A DNA stretch of 64,000 bases from Sphingomicrobium marinum (GTDB lineage: Bacteria; Pseudomonadota; Alphaproteobacteria; Sphingomonadales; Sphingomonadaceae), in the NCBI RefSeq assembly GCF_026157105.1, contig NZ_JANPVQ010000001.1:737501-801500 (forward strand), in the 5' to 3' direction. The first letter of the stretch is position 1, and the number at the start of each line of letters is the position of its first letter. Shown piece after piece: positions 16,963-28,885 of this stretch. The notes under the pieces are model-generated. The model worked only from the letters and a program-made list of their open reading frames with translations, made no database searches and had not been told where the DNA came from. Position numbers and translations under genes: made by a program.

Positions 16963-18052
16963 AGCCTACGAGGCGCTGATCGCGGCGGGCGAACTCCAGC
17001 CCGACGCGGACCAGGCGCGCGCGGTCAAAGCGCTCGATCGGTTTGCGGGCGATCTTGGCACCACGCGCACCGGCTTTCTGTCACGCCTGTTCGGGCGCGA
17101 GACCCCGGCGCCGTGCGGCGTCTACATGTGGGGCGGGGTGGGTCGCGGCAAATCGATGCTGATGGATCTCGCTTTCGAGACGATCGATGCCGAGCCCAAG
17201 CGCCGCGTGCACTTTCATGCCTTTATGCTCGATGTGCACGCACGGCTGCGCGTGATGCGCGATGCGGGCAAGGACGATCCGCTGATCCGCGTTGCCGAGG
17301 AGATCGCGTCCGAGGCCCGTTTCCTCGCCTTTGATGAGATGCAGGTCACCAATACCGCCGACGCGGCGATCATGGGGCGGCTCTTCACCGCGCTGATCGA
17401 CAAGGGCGTGGGGATTGTCACGACCTCCAATCGCCCGCCGTCCGATCTTTACAAGGACGGTCTCAATCGTGAGCTGTTTTTGCCCTTCATCCGACTGATC
17501 GAGGCGCAGATGCAGATTGTCGAACTGAACGGCCCGACCGATTATCGGCTCGATCGCATGAAGGGGCTCGACCTGTGGCACGTTCCCAATGGGCCCGAGG
17601 CTACCGAGGCCCTGTCCGATGCCTTTTTCCGCCTGACCGATCACGAGGTCGAGCGCGACGCAGTGCCGACCATGGAGCTGGACGTGGGGGGTGGCCGCAC
17701 GCTCCATGTCCCCAAGGCGCTCAAGGGCGTCGCGGTGTTCAGCTTCAAGCGTCTTTGCGGGCAACCGCGCGGCGCGGCCGATTACCTTGCCATCGCGCAA
17801 AATTTCCACACCGTCATCATTGTCGGCATCCCCGTGATGGGTCCCGACATGCGCAACGAGGCCAGCCGCTTCGTCACGCTGATCGATGCGCTATACGAAC
17901 ATCGCGTGAAATTGCTCGCCGCCGCCGACGCGGAACCCGCGGGGCTGTATCCCGACGGCGATGGGAGTTTCGAATTCGCGCGGACCGTCAGCCGGCTCGA
18001 AGAAATGCAGAGCCTCGTTTACCTCGAAGCCGGGCACGGTTTCGCAGACTAG
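16946..18052 (+). CDS. zapE: Cell division protein ZapE (AFG1-like ATPase)
   Basis: A 368-residue AFG1/ZapE P-loop ATPase. Walker A is WGGVGRGKSMLMD near residue 62 and Walker B FLAFDEMQVTN near 129, followed by the sensor TTSNRPPSDLYKDGLNR. Bacterial ZapE binds FtsZ during constriction, while the mitochondrial homologue works in protein quality control. Translation overlaps the thioesterase gene. The downstream hairpin serves the opposite-strand gene rather than this one. Confidence 0.92.
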   Translation: MTTVSEAYEALIAAGELQPDADQARAVKALDRFAGDLGTTRTGFLSRLFGRETPAPCGVYMWGGVGRGKSMLMDLAFETIDAEPKRRVHFHAFMLDVHARLRVMRDAGKDDPLIRVAEEIASEARFLAFDEMQVTNTADAAIMGRLFTALIDKGVGIVTTSNRPPSDLYKDGLNRELFLPFIRLIEAQMQIVELNGPTDYRLDRMKGLDLWHVPNGPEATEALSDAFFRLTDHEVERDAVPTMELDVGGGRTLHVPKALKGVAVFSFKRLCGQPRGAADYLAIAQNFHTVIIVGIPVMGPDMRNEASRFVTLIDALYEHRVKLLAAADAEPAGLYPDGDGSFEFARTVSRLEEMQSLVYLEAGHGFAD

Positions 18053-18063
18053 GACGCATAAGC

Positions 18064-18101
18064 AAAAAGGCCGCTTCTCCCGCGCATTGGGAGAAGCGGC
18101 C
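18064..18101 (-). terminator. Rho-independent terminator of the 18127-18489 gene
   Basis: Perfect 13-bp stem: arms 18069-18081 and 18089-18101 (GGCCGCTTCTCCC and its complement) with a 7-base loop. On the minus strand the stem is followed by five T (18068-18064), 26 bases after the stop of the small secreted protein gene. No T run follows on the plus strand. Confidence 0.9.
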
Positions 18102-18126
18102 TCCTGAAGGGCGGTTGCACTGCCCC

Positions 18127-18489
18127 TTAGAAGATGGCGTCGAGCACTTCGCGGACGATCAGGGTCGTCGGGTCGACGCGATAGAGGTAATTGTCGTCGT
18201 AGACGTAGCGATTGCGCGGATCGAGGTCATAACGACGGCGCAGATCGTACGGCAGGCGATCGTAGGACGTGTAGCCGCGGAAATCGCTGTCGAAGCGATG
18301 GCCCACGTCATAGAGCTTCTTGGCCTGGCCCGGCGGCAGGCAGCCATTGCGCTTCTTGGCTAGACCCGGGGGGCAGCCCTGGTGCGCGTGCGCGCCATGT
18401 TTGCCCTTGCCGGCATGGGCGGGCTGGGCGGCAGCGGGCGTCGCGGCAAAAGCCAGCGTGCCAGCGGCGAGGATCAATAGGTTCTTCAT
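18127..18489 (-). CDS. Small secreted protein with paired CPPG motifs (RcnB-like layout)
   Basis: A 120-residue exported protein: signal peptide cleaved near Ala-Ala-Ala-Gln (residue 22), a Gly/Lys/His segment, then two copies of a short motif, CPPGLAKKRNG and CLPPGQAKK, and a Tyr/Arg/Asp-rich C-terminal domain ending YLYRVDPTTLIVREVLDAIF. Comparable small periplasmic proteins occur widely in alphaproteobacteria, some annotated as RcnB-family, but the function is unknown. The two Cys could form one disulfide. The ATG has AGGAG eight bases upstream. Confidence 0.75.
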   Translation of the reverse strand: MKNLLILAAGTLAFAATPAAAQPAHAGKGKHGAHAHQGCPPGLAKKRNGCLPPGQAKKLYDVGHRFDSDFRGYTSYDRLPYDLRRRYDLDPRNRYVYDDNYLYRVDPTTLIVREVLDAIF

Positions 18490-18657
18490 CGGATTACTCC
18501 TGTTCTTTTGCCCTTTGCTACGCACGCCCGGCTGAATTGTTGCTGACAGTCCATGCTTTTCGCTGCGTTAGGGCAATCGATTCATCGGGCCGGCAAAACG
18601 CTTTGGCGCAGGCACCTGAGAGGGTGTAGGAAGGTGGCGGCAGCAGGGAGAACGACC

Positions 18658-19155
18658 ATGTGGAAAACCGGACCGGCATCGCTCGCGCTGATCGCGGGAT
18701 GCGCGGCGACGGGGGAATCGGTCGAAATGGTCACGGCGCAGGCCGCCGAGCCTATCGCGGCGGCCAGCTGGCTCGAGGGGCGCTGGGTCGGTACCGGCAT
18801 GGGCGGCGAGATCGAGGAAATGTGGTCGCCGGCCTCGGGCGGGCAGATGGTGGGCCACTTCAGCTATGCGCGGGACGGGCAGCCGGTCTTCTATGAAATC
18901 CTGCTGATCCGCCCCGATAGCGACGGCAAGGGGCTGGAGATGCTGGTGAAGCATTTCAACGCCGATTTCACGGCCTGGGAAGACAAGGAAGAGTGGATCA
19001 CCTTCGAAGCCAAGTCGGTCGGGCCCGGCACGCGGATCGACATGAAGGGTCTCAGCCTGGTGCTGGAAGACGACATCTTTACCGCCACCGTCACCATGCG
19101 CCAAAGCGACGGCAGCGTGAATGACGTGCCTTTCGTCATGAAACGCGCCGACTAG
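18658..19155 (+). CDS. DUF6265-like lipoprotein
   Basis: A 165-residue predicted lipoprotein: the N-terminus MWKTGPASLALIAGCAATGE has a lipobox (Leu-Ile-Ala-Gly-Cys). The mature part begins with the WLEGRWVGTGMGGEIEEMWS pattern shared by DUF6265 proteins, which have a small beta-barrel fold, and continues with GGQMVGHFSY and FYEILLIRPD. No enzymatic residues can be assigned. The start ATG 18658 follows GGGAG. It stands alone between a divergent gene and mdh. Confidence 0.7.
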   Translation: MWKTGPASLALIAGCAATGESVEMVTAQAAEPIAAASWLEGRWVGTGMGGEIEEMWSPASGGQMVGHFSYARDGQPVFYEILLIRPDSDGKGLEMLVKHFNADFTAWEDKEEWITFEAKSVGPGTRIDMKGLSLVLEDDIFTATVTMRQSDGSVNDVPFVMKRAD

Positions 19156-20686
<1,531 letters not shown>

Positions 20687-20687
<1 letters not shown>

Positions 20688-21571
20688 TGAGCATTCTCGT
20701 CGACAAGAATACCAAGGTCATCACGCAGGGGATGACGGGCAATACCGGTACGTTCCACACGCAGCAGGCGCTCGATTACGGGACGCAGATGGTGGCGGGT
20801 GTGACGCCGGGCAAAGGCGGTACCGAACATCTCGGCCTGCCGCAGTTCGATACGGTTGCCCAGGCGCGCGAAGCGACCGGCGCGGACGCTAGCGTCATTT
20901 ACGTGCCGCCGCCCTTCGCGGGCGACGCGATCCTCGAAGCGATTGCCGCCGAAGTGCCGCTGATCGTCGCCATTACCGAGGGCATTCCGGTGCTCGACAT
21001 GGTCAAGGTGAAGCGCGCGCTTGAAGGTTCAAACAGCCGCCTGATCGGCCCCAACTGCCCTGGCGTGCTGACGCCTGAAGAGTGCAAGATCGGCATCATG
21101 CCGGGCAAGATCTTCAAAAAGGGCAGCGTCGGCGTCGTATCGCGCTCGGGCACGCTGACCTATGAAGCCGTGTTCCAGACGACCAATGAAGGCCTTGGCC
21201 AGACCACTGCGGTCGGCATTGGCGGCGATCCGGTCAACGGCACCAACTTCATCGACGTGCTCGAACTGTTCCTCGCCGACGATGCGACCGAATCCATCAT
21301 CATGATCGGCGAAATTGGCGGCGATGCCGAAGAGCAGGCCGCGCAGTTCCTCGCGGATGAGGCCAAGAAGGGTCGCAGCAAGCCGACCGTCGGCTTCATC
21401 GCGGGCAAGACCGCGCCTCCGGGCCGCCGCATGGGCCATGCCGGCGCGATCGTCTCGGGCGGCAAGGGCGATGCCGACAGCAAGATCGCGGCGATGGAAG
21501 AAGCGGGCATCCGCGTTTCGCCGAGCCCGAGCGAGCTCGGCACCACGCTGACGGCGCTGCTCAAGGGCTAA
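20687..21571 (+). CDS. sucD: Succinyl-CoA synthetase alpha subunit
   Basis: A 294-residue SucD. The CoA-binding N-terminal domain has [20 protein letters not shown]; the phosphohistidine loop is [17 protein letters not shown] with His near residue 251; [20 protein letters not shown] is the conserved central motif. With SucC it converts succinyl-CoA to succinate with NTP formation. No sucC lies in this window. The ATG overlaps the stop of the preceding orphan gene, and a strong terminator follows. Confidence 0.96.
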
Positions 21572-21596
21572 GCGCTCGAGCGATCGAAATTAGAAG

Positions 21597-21624
21597 AGCC
21601 CCGGCATCGCGCCGGGGCTTTTTT
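21597..21624 (+). terminator. Rho-independent terminator after sucD
   Basis: Stem AGCCCCGGC (21597-21605), loop ATCGC, stem GCCGGGGCT (21611-21619), then a run of six T to 21624. It closes the mdh-sucD unit and separates it from the convergent GDPD gene, whose stop overlaps the T run. Confidence 0.92.
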
Positions 21625-22552
21625 ATTGCGCCATGCAAGCAGTGGCGGCCGCGGCAAAATCCTGCCGCTCTTCAAGCGCATCGTAGACAAATTGCGGCTT
21701 GTCGGTCGACACGACGTCGAGCCCCGCTTCGACCAGCGCACGATAGGCCTCGCCGCTGGCATTCTGCTCATCAAGCGTCGCGAAGGCGCCGTAATTGGCG
21801 CCGATGCCCCGCTCGCCAAGCCTCCGCCACAAATCGATGCGCGGCGTGCTGAGCCCCGTCCACGCGGTAATGCGTTCGTCGGGCACACCCGCCGCATTGA
21901 GCGTCGCGAGGTCGCCGAGATTGTCGACGCTCGCGCTGATCATGATCTCGTCATTGGCGCGCTCCACCGTGGCAGCGTCATCGACATTGTAGGTGATGAT
22001 CAGCGTGAACCCGGTGGCATCGCGCTCTTCGAGCCAGTCGATCAGCGGATCAAATGCTATGCCGCGCTTCACGTCGAGCTGGAGCAGCGCCTTGCCGCGC
22101 GCCCACTCGACGACCTCCTCGAGCGTCGAAATACCGATATCGGTGCCGTTGTACCGGACGTCCTTGAGGTCTTCGAGCGTATGGTAAGCGAGGAAGCCGC
22201 TGCCATCTGTATCCTGCTGCAATTCCTCGTCATGAAACAGCACATATTCGCCGTCGGATGTCTGACGCACGTCGATCTCGAACATCATCGGGGCGACGCT
22301 GGCATTCCACGCCAACGTCTCGATGGCATTTTCCGGATAACCGGGCCCCGCGCCGCCGCGATGCGCGCTGAGGATCGCCGTGTTGCTGTCTTGCAGGCAT
22401 GCAAGGAACGGCCCCATCCCGCCCTCGGGCATTGACAGCGGCAAAGAAGGCTCTGCCAGACTGCCGCTTTCGGCGGCCGGAGCAGTGTTTTCAGCGGCGT
22501 TGCAGGCGGTGAGCGCTAGGGCAGCGGCAGCAGCGAGGATTTTGGTCTTCAT
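21623..22552 (-). CDS. Glycerophosphodiester phosphodiesterase lipoprotein
   Basis: A 309-residue predicted lipoprotein (lipobox Leu-Thr-Ala-Cys at residues 14-17). The GDPD domain starts at ILSAHRGGAGPGYPENAIET, containing the catalytic HRG and the PEN motif, and continues with MFEIDVRQTSDGEYVLFHDE, which supplies the metal-binding Glu-Asp pair and catalytic His. It should hydrolyse glycerophosphodiesters in the periplasm. It lies divergent to sucA and convergent to sucD, so it interrupts the TCA gene cluster on the opposite strand. Confidence 0.9.
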   Translation of the reverse strand: MKTKILAAAAALALTACNAAENTAPAAESGSLAEPSLPLSMPEGGMGPFLACLQDSNTAILSAHRGGAGPGYPENAIETLAWNASVAPMMFEIDVRQTSDGEYVLFHDEELQQDTDGSGFLAYHTLEDLKDVRYNGTDIGISTLEEVVEWARGKALLQLDVKRGIAFDPLIDWLEERDATGFTLIITYNVDDAATVERANDEIMISASVDNLGDLATLNAAGVPDERITAWTGLSTPRIDLWRRLGERGIGANYGAFATLDEQNASGEAYRALVEAGLDVVSTDKPQFVYDALEERQDFAAAATACMAQ

Positions 22553-22701
22553 GAGCCATCCCTAGCCTGCAAAAATGCCACTTTCCAGACCGCATCGGGC
22601 CTAGCCAGACCAAGCCAATCCCTCTAAGCGTTCGCACTTGCAACCTAGCTAGGGGTTGCCATGTTGACCATGCACACAAGTCGGCAGGACGATTGGGAAT
22701 A

Positions 22702-25491
22702 ATGGACGCGATTTCGACCGAGCGCGAAGAGGGGCCGAGTTGGGCCAGGCCGAACTGGCCGATTACCGAACTGGATGATGCGAACAGTGGGCTCGATCCC
22801 ACGCTGGCGGTAATCGAACAGGCGCCCGAGAAGGTCGAAGCAGCGATTGCCAAGGCGCAGCCGCAGCTCGGGCAGGACGCGGTACGCGCCGCAGCCGACG
22901 CGTCGATCCGCGCGATGATGCTGATCCGCACCTACCGCGTGCGCGGCCACCTTGCCGCCAATCTCGATCCGCTCGGGCTCAGCCACAATGAATTTCACGA
23001 AGAGCTGACGCCCGAATATTTCGGCTTCAAGGATCTCTCCGAAGAAGTGTGGCTGGGCGGGGTGCTGGGTTTTGAAACCGCGTCGATCAAGCAGATCGTG
23101 GGTGTGCTGCAGGCCAATTATTGCGGCACCGCGGGCATCGAATTCATGCATATCAACGACCTCGAGGAGCGCCGTTTCATCATGGAGCGGGTCGAGGGCA
23201 AGAATGCCGAGATCCACTTCACGCCCGAGGGCAAGCAGGCGATCCTGCAAAAAGTGATCGAAGGCGAGCAGTGGGAAAAATTCCTTGCCCGCAAATATGT
23301 CGGCACCAAGCGCTTCGGCCTCGACGGCGGCGAAAGCGCCATCCCCGCGCTTGAAGCCATCATCAAATATGGCGGCGCCGCTGGCGTCACCGAAATGACC
23401 ATCGGCATGGCGCACCGCGGGCGATTGAACGTGCTCGCTAACGTCATGGGCAAGCCCTACCGCGCCATCTTCCACGAATTTGCGGGCGGCGCGTCAAACC
23501 CCGAAGAAGTCGGCGGCTCGGGCGACGTCAAATACCATCTCGGCACCAGCAGCGATCGCTCTTTCGATGGCAACGAGGTGCATTTGAGCCTCATGCCCAA
23601 CCCCTCGCATCTCGAGGCGGTGAACCCGGTCGTGCTCGGCAAGTGCCGTGCGGTGATGACGCTGCGCGGCGACAAGCATGGCAAGACGGTGCTGCCGATC
23701 CTGCTCCACGGCGATGCCGCCTTTGCAGGGCAGGGCATTGTCGCCGAATGCCTGATGATGAGCGGGCTGCAGGGCTATGCGACGGGCGGCACCATCCACT
23801 TCGTGATCAACAACCAGGTGGGCTTCACTACCTCGCCGCAATTCGCGCGCTCATCGCCCTATCCGAGCGATATCGCCAAATCGATCCAGGCGCCGATCCT
23901 CCACGTCAACGCGGACGATCCCGAAGCGGTAACTTGGGCCTGCAAGCTGGCCATCGATTATCGACAGACCTTCGGGCGCGACATCGTGATCGACATGTGG
24001 TGCTACCGCCGCTTCGGGCATAACGAGGGCGATGAACCCAGCTTCACCCAGCCGCTGATGTATGACGAAATCCGACAGCATCCGCCGATCAGCGAGCTTT
24101 ATGCCAAGCGCCTGATCGACGAAGGCGTGATCGATGATGGATGGGTCGAAAAGGCGGTTGCCGACTTTACCGAGCACCTCGCCGAGGAATTCGAGGCCGG
24201 CAACGCCTATGAGCCAAAGCAGGCCGACTGGTTTGGCGGGCGCTGGTCGAACCTGCGTACGCCAAAAGAGGAGATCACCGGGCGCCGCAACACCACGACC
24301 AGCCTGTCGGACGAGCAATATGACATGCTCACCGACGTGCTGACGCACATCCCCGAAGCGCTCGACACCCACAAGACGCTGGGACGCATCCTGCAGGCCA
24401 AGGAGAAGATGCTCAAGGACGGCGAGGGCATCGACTGGGCGACCGGCGAGGCGCTCGCCTTCGGCAGCCTTCTTTTGGACGGCATGGGCGTGCGCCTGTC
24501 GGGACAGGATTCGGGCCGCGGCACCTTCTCGCAGCGTCATGCGGTCTGGGTCGACCAGAAGACCGGCGAGAAGTTCATCCCGCTGCGCGAAATGAAGGTA
24601 CCGGGACCGCGCTTTGAAGTGCGCGACAGCCCGCTGTCCGAATATGGCGTGCTGGGCTTCGAATATGGCTATTCGCTCACCGACCCGATGAGCCTTGTAT
24701 TGTGGGAGGCGCAGTTCGGCGATTTCGCCAACGGTGCGCAGATCATGATCGACCAGTTCATCGCCAGCGGCGAAGCCAAGTGGCTGCGCGCCAGCGGTCT
24801 CGTAATGCTGCTGCCGCACGGTTATGAAGGGCAGGGGCCCGAGCATAGTTCGGCACGGCTCGAGCGTTTTCTCCAGCTGTGCGCGGAAGACAATATGCAG
24901 GTCGCCAACGTAACGACGCCCGCCAACTATTTCCATCTGCTGCGCCGCCAGATGATGCGCGATTTCCGCAAACCGCTGGTCATCATGACGCCCAAGTCGC
25001 TGCTGCGCGACAAGCGGGCGACCTCGACCCGTGACGAGTTCACGGGCGAAGGGCATTTCTTCCGCATCAAGTCGGACCTCAACCCGCCGTCGGCTGCCGA
25101 CACAAAACGCCTCGTCCTGTGTTCGGGCAAGGTCGGCTACGAGCTGATGACGGCGCGCGATGAGGCTGGCGATGAGACCACGCAGGTCGTTCGCATCGAG
25201 CAGCTTTACCCCTTCCCCAGCGAGCCGCTGGTCAAGCGCCTCAGCGAGATGAAAAACCTCGAAACCTGCGTCTGGGCGCAGGAAGAACCCAAAAACCAGG
25301 GTAGCTGGTTCTTCGTCGAAGAACTGATCGAGGCGTGCCTGAAGGAGGCCGGTCATGACGGGATGCGCCCGATTTATGCGGGCCGCGACGCGGCGGCTTC
25401 CCCCGCAACCGGGCTCGCCAGCAGGCACAGGAAACAACAAGCGGCCTTGATTGCCGACGCATTGGGGCATAGCAGCCCCGAGACCAAGTAA
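22702..25491 (+). CDS. sucA: 2-oxoglutarate dehydrogenase E1 component
   Basis: A 929-residue thiamine-diphosphate E1. Landmarks are [20 protein letters not shown], the substrate site [20 protein letters not shown], the diphosphate-binding [20 protein letters not shown] followed by INNQVGFTT, and the C-terminal [20 protein letters not shown]. It decarboxylates 2-oxoglutarate and loads the succinyl group on SucB. I use ATG 22702; an in-frame TTG nine bases upstream is possible. An imperfect inverted repeat built on GCAACC and GGTTGC lies just upstream (22639-22658). Confidence 0.96.
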   Translation: MDAISTEREEGPSWARPNWPITELDDANSGLDPTLAVIEQAPEKVEAAIAKAQPQLGQDAVRAAADASIRAMMLIRTYRVRGHLAANLDPLGLSHNEFHEELTPEYFGFKDLSEEVWLGGVLGFETASIKQIVGVLQANYCGTAGIEFMHINDLEERRFIMERVEGKNAEIHFTPEGKQAILQKVIEGEQWEKFLARKYVGTKRFGLDGGESAIPALEAIIKYGGAAGVTEMTIGMAHRGRLNVLANVMGKPYRAIFHEFAGGASNPEEVGGSGDVKYHLGTSSDRSFDGNEVHLSLMPNPSHLEAVNPVVLGKCRAVMTLRGDKHGKTVLPILLHGDAAFAGQGIVAECLMMSGLQGYATGGTIHFVINNQVGFTTSPQFARSSPYPSDIAKSIQAPILHVNADDPEAVTWACKLAIDYRQTFGRDIVIDMWCYRRFGHNEGDEPSFTQPLMYDEIRQHPPISELYAKRLIDEGVIDDGWVEKAVADFTEHLAEEFEAGNAYEPKQADWFGGRWSNLRTPKEEITGRRNTTTSLSDEQYDMLTDVLTHIPEALDTHKTLGRILQAKEKMLKDGEGIDWATGEALAFGSLLLDGMGVRLSGQDSGRGTFSQRHAVWVDQKTGEKFIPLREMKVPGPRFEVRDSPLSEYGVLGFEYGYSLTDPMSLVLWEAQFGDFANGAQIMIDQFIASGEAKWLRASGLVMLLPHGYEGQGPEHSSARLERFLQLCAEDNMQVANVTTPANYFHLLRRQMMRDFRKPLVIMTPKSLLRDKRATSTRDEFTGEGHFFRIKSDLNPPSAADTKRLVLCSGKVGYELMTARDEAGDETTQVVRIEQLYPFPSEPLVKRLSEMKNLETCVWAQEEPKNQGSWFFVEELIEACLKEAGHDGMRPIYAGRDAAASPATGLASRHRKQQAALIADALGHSSPETK

Positions 25492-25505
25492 AGGACGAGG
25501 ATTGC

Positions 25506-26771
25506 ATGGGCACTGAGGTCAAGGTTCCAACGCTGGGTGAATCGATTACCGAAGCGACCGTCGGCGAATGGCTCAAACAGCCAGGCGACGCAGTGGCGCT
25601 CGATGAAGCGATCGCCAGCCTCGAGACCGACAAGGTCTCGGTCGACGTGCCCTCGCCGGTTGCCGGTATCCTGGAAGAACAGCTGTTCGAAGCAGGCGAC
25701 ACGGTCGAAGTCGGCGCGGTGATCGCCAAGATCGGTGACGATGCCGGTGCGGCCGGTCAGGCTTCGCCTACTCCCGAAGAAGAGCCGCAGCCCGCGCAGG
25801 ATCCCGGCCCCCAGGTCGAGGATGCGCCCGAAGGCGGCGACGATGGCGCCAAGGTTCAGACGCTCTCGCCCGCGGTGCGCCGCGCGGTGCTCGAACACGG
25901 TGTCGATCCCACGCAGATCAAGGGCACGGGCAAGGATGGCCGCATCACGAAGGACGATGTGATCGCTGCCGCCGAAGCCAAGAAGGCCGCACCCAAGCCG
26001 GCCCCCGCCGCCAAGGCCGAGCCCAAGGCGGCGCCCGCACCCGCTGCCAAGCCGGCTGCCGCAAAGGGTGAGCGAACCGAAGAGCGCGTCAAGATGTCGC
26101 GCATGCGCCAGACGATCGCCAAGCGTCTCAAGGATGCGCAGAACACGGCGGCCTTGCTGACCACGTTCAACGATGTCGACATGACCGCGGTCATGGAAGC
26201 GCGCGCCAAGTACAAGGACGTGTTCGCCAAGAAGCACGGCATCCGCCTCGGCTTCATGAGCTTCTTCGTGAAGGCCTGCGCGCTGGCTGCCAAAGACGTG
26301 CCCGCGGTCAATGCGCAGATCGAAGGCGATGAGATCGTCTATCACAACTATCTCGACGTCTCGGTCGCGGTCAGCGCGCCCAAGGGCCTGGTCGTTCCCG
26401 TGATCCGTTCGGCCGACGCGATGAGCTTTGCCGAGATCGAACTAACCATCGCCGACTTCGGCAAGCGCGCCAAGGAAGGCACGCTGTCGATGGAGGAAAT
26501 GCAGGGCGGCACCTTCACCATTTCGAACGGCGGCATTTTCGGGTCGCTTCTGTCGACCCCGATCATCAACCCGCCGCAGAGCGCGGTGCTCGGCATGCAC
26601 CGCATCGAAGAACGCCCTGTTGCGATCGACGGCGAGGTCGTCATCCGCCCCATGATGTATCTCGCGCTCTCCTACGACCATCGCCTTGTCGACGGCCGCG
26701 AGGCGGTGACCTATCTCGTGCGCGTCAAGGAAGCGCTCGAAGATCCGATGCGCCTGCTGATCGACCTGTAG
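25506..26771 (+). CDS. sucB: Dihydrolipoyllysine succinyltransferase (2-oxoglutarate dehydrogenase E2)
   Basis: A 421-residue E2. The N-terminal lipoyl domain has the modified Lys in [14 protein letters not shown] (near residue 43). An Ala/Pro/Lys linker leads to a peripheral subunit-binding domain ([20 protein letters not shown]), a second linker, and the catalytic domain ending in [17 protein letters not shown] with the active His and Asp. It overlaps no gene but follows sucA by 14 bases with GAGG at the right spacing. Confidence 0.96.
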   Translation: MGTEVKVPTLGESITEATVGEWLKQPGDAVALDEAIASLETDKVSVDVPSPVAGILEEQLFEAGDTVEVGAVIAKIGDDAGAAGQASPTPEEEPQPAQDPGPQVEDAPEGGDDGAKVQTLSPAVRRAVLEHGVDPTQIKGTGKDGRITKDDVIAAAEAKKAAPKPAPAAKAEPKAAPAPAAKPAAAKGERTEERVKMSRMRQTIAKRLKDAQNTAALLTTFNDVDMTAVMEARAKYKDVFAKKHGIRLGFMSFFVKACALAAKDVPAVNAQIEGDEIVYHNYLDVSVAVSAPKGLVVPVIRSADAMSFAEIELTIADFGKRAKEGTLSMEEMQGGTFTISNGGIFGSLLSTPIINPPQSAVLGMHRIEERPVAIDGEVVIRPMMYLALSYDHRLVDGREAVTYLVRVKEALEDPMRLLIDL

Positions 26772-26787
26772 ACGAGACATTTCCGCA

Positions 26788-26814
26788 TATGTGGGCTAGC
26801 GTGCTCCCCACATA
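26788..26814 (+). repeat. Hairpin between sucB and the YfbM-like gene
   Basis: Perfect 8-bp stem TATGTGGG (26788-26795) and CCCACATA (26807-26814) around an 11-base loop. It has no T run after it, so it may be a processing or partial-attenuation site within the suc operon, or an operator for the following gene. The ATG of that gene is 16 bases downstream. Confidence 0.55.
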
Positions 26815-26830
26815 GAGGGGAGAATGGCCC

Positions 26831-27361
26831 ATGGGCGTGATCTGGCAAGTGCGTTTGGCACCCGATGACGATGCCGCCGCGATGGTAACGGACGTCGATG
26901 GCGCATGGGATTGGCTGGAGGCCGACGATCTCGATTGGGACGCGATCATGGCCCGCGCGGACAAGACCGAAGTGCATGTCGATGAGCCGATCGACCTCGA
27001 TAAAAGCTGGCACGGATTGCACTTCCTGCTGACCGGTAATGCACAGGCTACAGGCGAACCATTGAGCATGCTGCTCAACGACTATCGCAAGGCGGAGCCC
27101 GATAATCCGCAATCTCCATTCTTCCTGCCTGCCGAAGCGCTGACGGCATTTCACGAGGCGATATCGGCGCTCAGCGACGAGGAAATTCTCGACCGGCTGG
27201 ATACGCAGGCCATGCTCGATGCGGATATCTACGTCGCATCGGTGTTCGCGCAGGATGCGGCGTTGGCGCGCGATTATCTGGGCGAAAACCTCGGTATTCT
27301 ACGCCGGGTCGCCCAGCTCGCGGCAGAGAAGCAATTGGGCGCTGTGGCGCAACTCGCCTGA
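26831..27361 (+). CDS. DUF1877 (YfbM-like) protein
   Basis: A 176-residue cytoplasmic protein of the DUF1877 family (E. coli YfbM). The family pattern is visible: MGVIWQVRLAPDD at the start, EPIDLDKSWHGLHFLLTGNA in the middle, and ALTAFHEAISALSDEEILDR then DADIYVASVFAQD late. Biological role unknown. It sits between sucB and lpd on the same strand, with a GGGGAGA ribosome site. Its presence in the operon could be neutral or could point to a link with oxoglutarate dehydrogenase; only position suggests the latter. Confidence 0.82.
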   Translation: MGVIWQVRLAPDDDAAAMVTDVDGAWDWLEADDLDWDAIMARADKTEVHVDEPIDLDKSWHGLHFLLTGNAQATGEPLSMLLNDYRKAEPDNPQSPFFLPAEALTAFHEAISALSDEEILDRLDTQAMLDADIYVASVFAQDAALARDYLGENLGILRRVAQLAAEKQLGAVAQLA

Positions 27362-27437
27362 GTCACGCTCGCGGTTGCGATTGCTGTCCAAATAGCTACA
27401 TGGGCCTCGAATTCTTTTCGATTGGCAGGAATCTGTA

Positions 27438-28838
27438 ATGGCTGACTACGATTATGACGTCCTCGTGATTGGTGCCGGGCCCGGCGGGTATGTGGCCGCG
27501 ATCCGGGCGGCGCAGCTGGGGCTTAAGACGGCGTGCGCGGAAGGGCGCGAGACGCTCGGCGGCACCTGTCTCAATGTCGGCTGTATCCCGTCCAAAGCCA
27601 TGCTCCACGCCTCGGAATATTTCGAAGCGGCGGCCAACGGTACGATGGAAAGCATGGGTGTCGAAGTCTCGCCCACGCTCAACCTCGACAAGATGCACGG
27701 CCAGCGCCGCGATGCAGTGAAGGGGCTGACCGGAGGCATCGAATTTTTGTTCAAGAAGAACAAGGTGGATTGGCTCGAGGGCTATGCCAGCTTTAAGGAT
27801 GCACACAGCGTAGAAGTCGATGGCAAGACCGTGACGGCCAAGGATATCGTCATTGCCACCGGTTCGTCGGTCACGCCGCTTCCCGGCGTCGAGGTCGATA
27901 ATGATAATCACATCGTCGTCGACAGCACGGGCGCGCTCGAACTGCCCAAGGTGCCCGAGCACATGGTCGTCATCGGCGGCGGCGTGATCGGGCTCGAGCT
28001 TGGCAGCGTGTGGCGCCGCCTGGGCGCAAAGGTCACCTGCGTCGAATATCTCGACCAGATCCTGCCCGGCATGGATGACGATATCCGCAAGGAAGCCAAC
28101 AAGATCTTCAAGAAGCAGGGCATCGACTTCAAGCTGTCCAGCAAGGTCACCGGTGTCGAGGTCAAGGGCGGCAAAGCGACTGTCACGATCGAGCCTGCCA
28201 AGGGCGGCGATGCCGAAACGATGGACGCCGATTGCGTGCTTGTTTCGATCGGCCGCAAGCCCAATACGGACGGCCTGGGGCTCGACGCGATCGGGCTAGA
28301 GACCAACGAGCGCGGGCAGATCGAGATCGACCATGACTTCCGCACCAAAGTCGACGGCGTGTGGGCGATCGGCGACGTGGTGCCGGGCCCGATGCTCGCC
28401 CACAAGGCCGAGGACGAAGGCATCGCCGTGGCCGAGAATATTGCCGGCATGACGGGGATCGTGAATCACGATATCATTCCCAACGTCGTCTATACCTGGC
28501 CCGAAATCGCGGGCGTGGGCCTGACCGAAGCGCAGGCCAAGGAGAAGTATGGCGAGGTGAAGGTCGGCAAGTTCCCGATGATGGCGAACAGCCGCGCCAA
28601 GACCAATCACGAAGGCGACGGGTCGGTAAAGATCATTTCCGATGCCAAGAGCGACCGCGTTGTCGGCGTGTGGTGCATCGCGGTCCCCGCGGGCACGATG
28701 ATCGCACAGGCCGCGCAGGCGATGGAATTCGGCGCGACGAGCGAAGATATCGCCTACACCTGCCACGCCCACCCGACGCATTCGGAAGCGATCAAGGAAG
28801 CGGCGATGGCGGTCCAGGGTAAGCCAATCCACATCTAG
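27438..28838 (+). CDS. lpd: Dihydrolipoyl dehydrogenase (2-oxoglutarate dehydrogenase E3)
   Basis: A 466-residue FAD-dependent disulfide oxidoreductase. The FAD site is DVLVIGAGPGGYVAAIRAAQ, the redox-active disulfide GGTCLNVGCIPSKAML, the NAD site VVIGGGVIGLELGSVWRRLG, and the C-terminal catalytic His-Glu pair HAHPTHSEAIKEAA. It reoxidises lipoyl groups on SucB. A second lpd at 55790-57205 belongs with pyruvate dehydrogenase; the two differ in the active-site surroundings (NVGCIPSK here, NWGCIPTK there). Confidence 0.96.
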   Translation: MADYDYDVLVIGAGPGGYVAAIRAAQLGLKTACAEGRETLGGTCLNVGCIPSKAMLHASEYFEAAANGTMESMGVEVSPTLNLDKMHGQRRDAVKGLTGGIEFLFKKNKVDWLEGYASFKDAHSVEVDGKTVTAKDIVIATGSSVTPLPGVEVDNDNHIVVDSTGALELPKVPEHMVVIGGGVIGLELGSVWRRLGAKVTCVEYLDQILPGMDDDIRKEANKIFKKQGIDFKLSSKVTGVEVKGGKATVTIEPAKGGDAETMDADCVLVSIGRKPNTDGLGLDAIGLETNERGQIEIDHDFRTKVDGVWAIGDVVPGPMLAHKAEDEGIAVAENIAGMTGIVNHDIIPNVVYTWPEIAGVGLTEAQAKEKYGEVKVGKFPMMANSRAKTNHEGDGSVKIISDAKSDRVVGVWCIAVPAGTMIAQAAQAMEFGATSEDIAYTCHAHPTHSEAIKEAAMAVQGKPIHI

Positions 28839-28885
28839 CTTTCTCGTAATCCTCCTTTTAGGCAGATTCGCGTGAGGAGTTTCGA

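Noticed and set aside
21593..21624. Possible riboswitch or attenuator downstream of sucD
   Set aside because: It is a simple stem followed by T residues, fully explained as a terminator.
23851..25470. A 539-codon antisense frame over sucA
   Set aside because: The sense strand is an unambiguous E1 enzyme; the antisense product resembles nothing.
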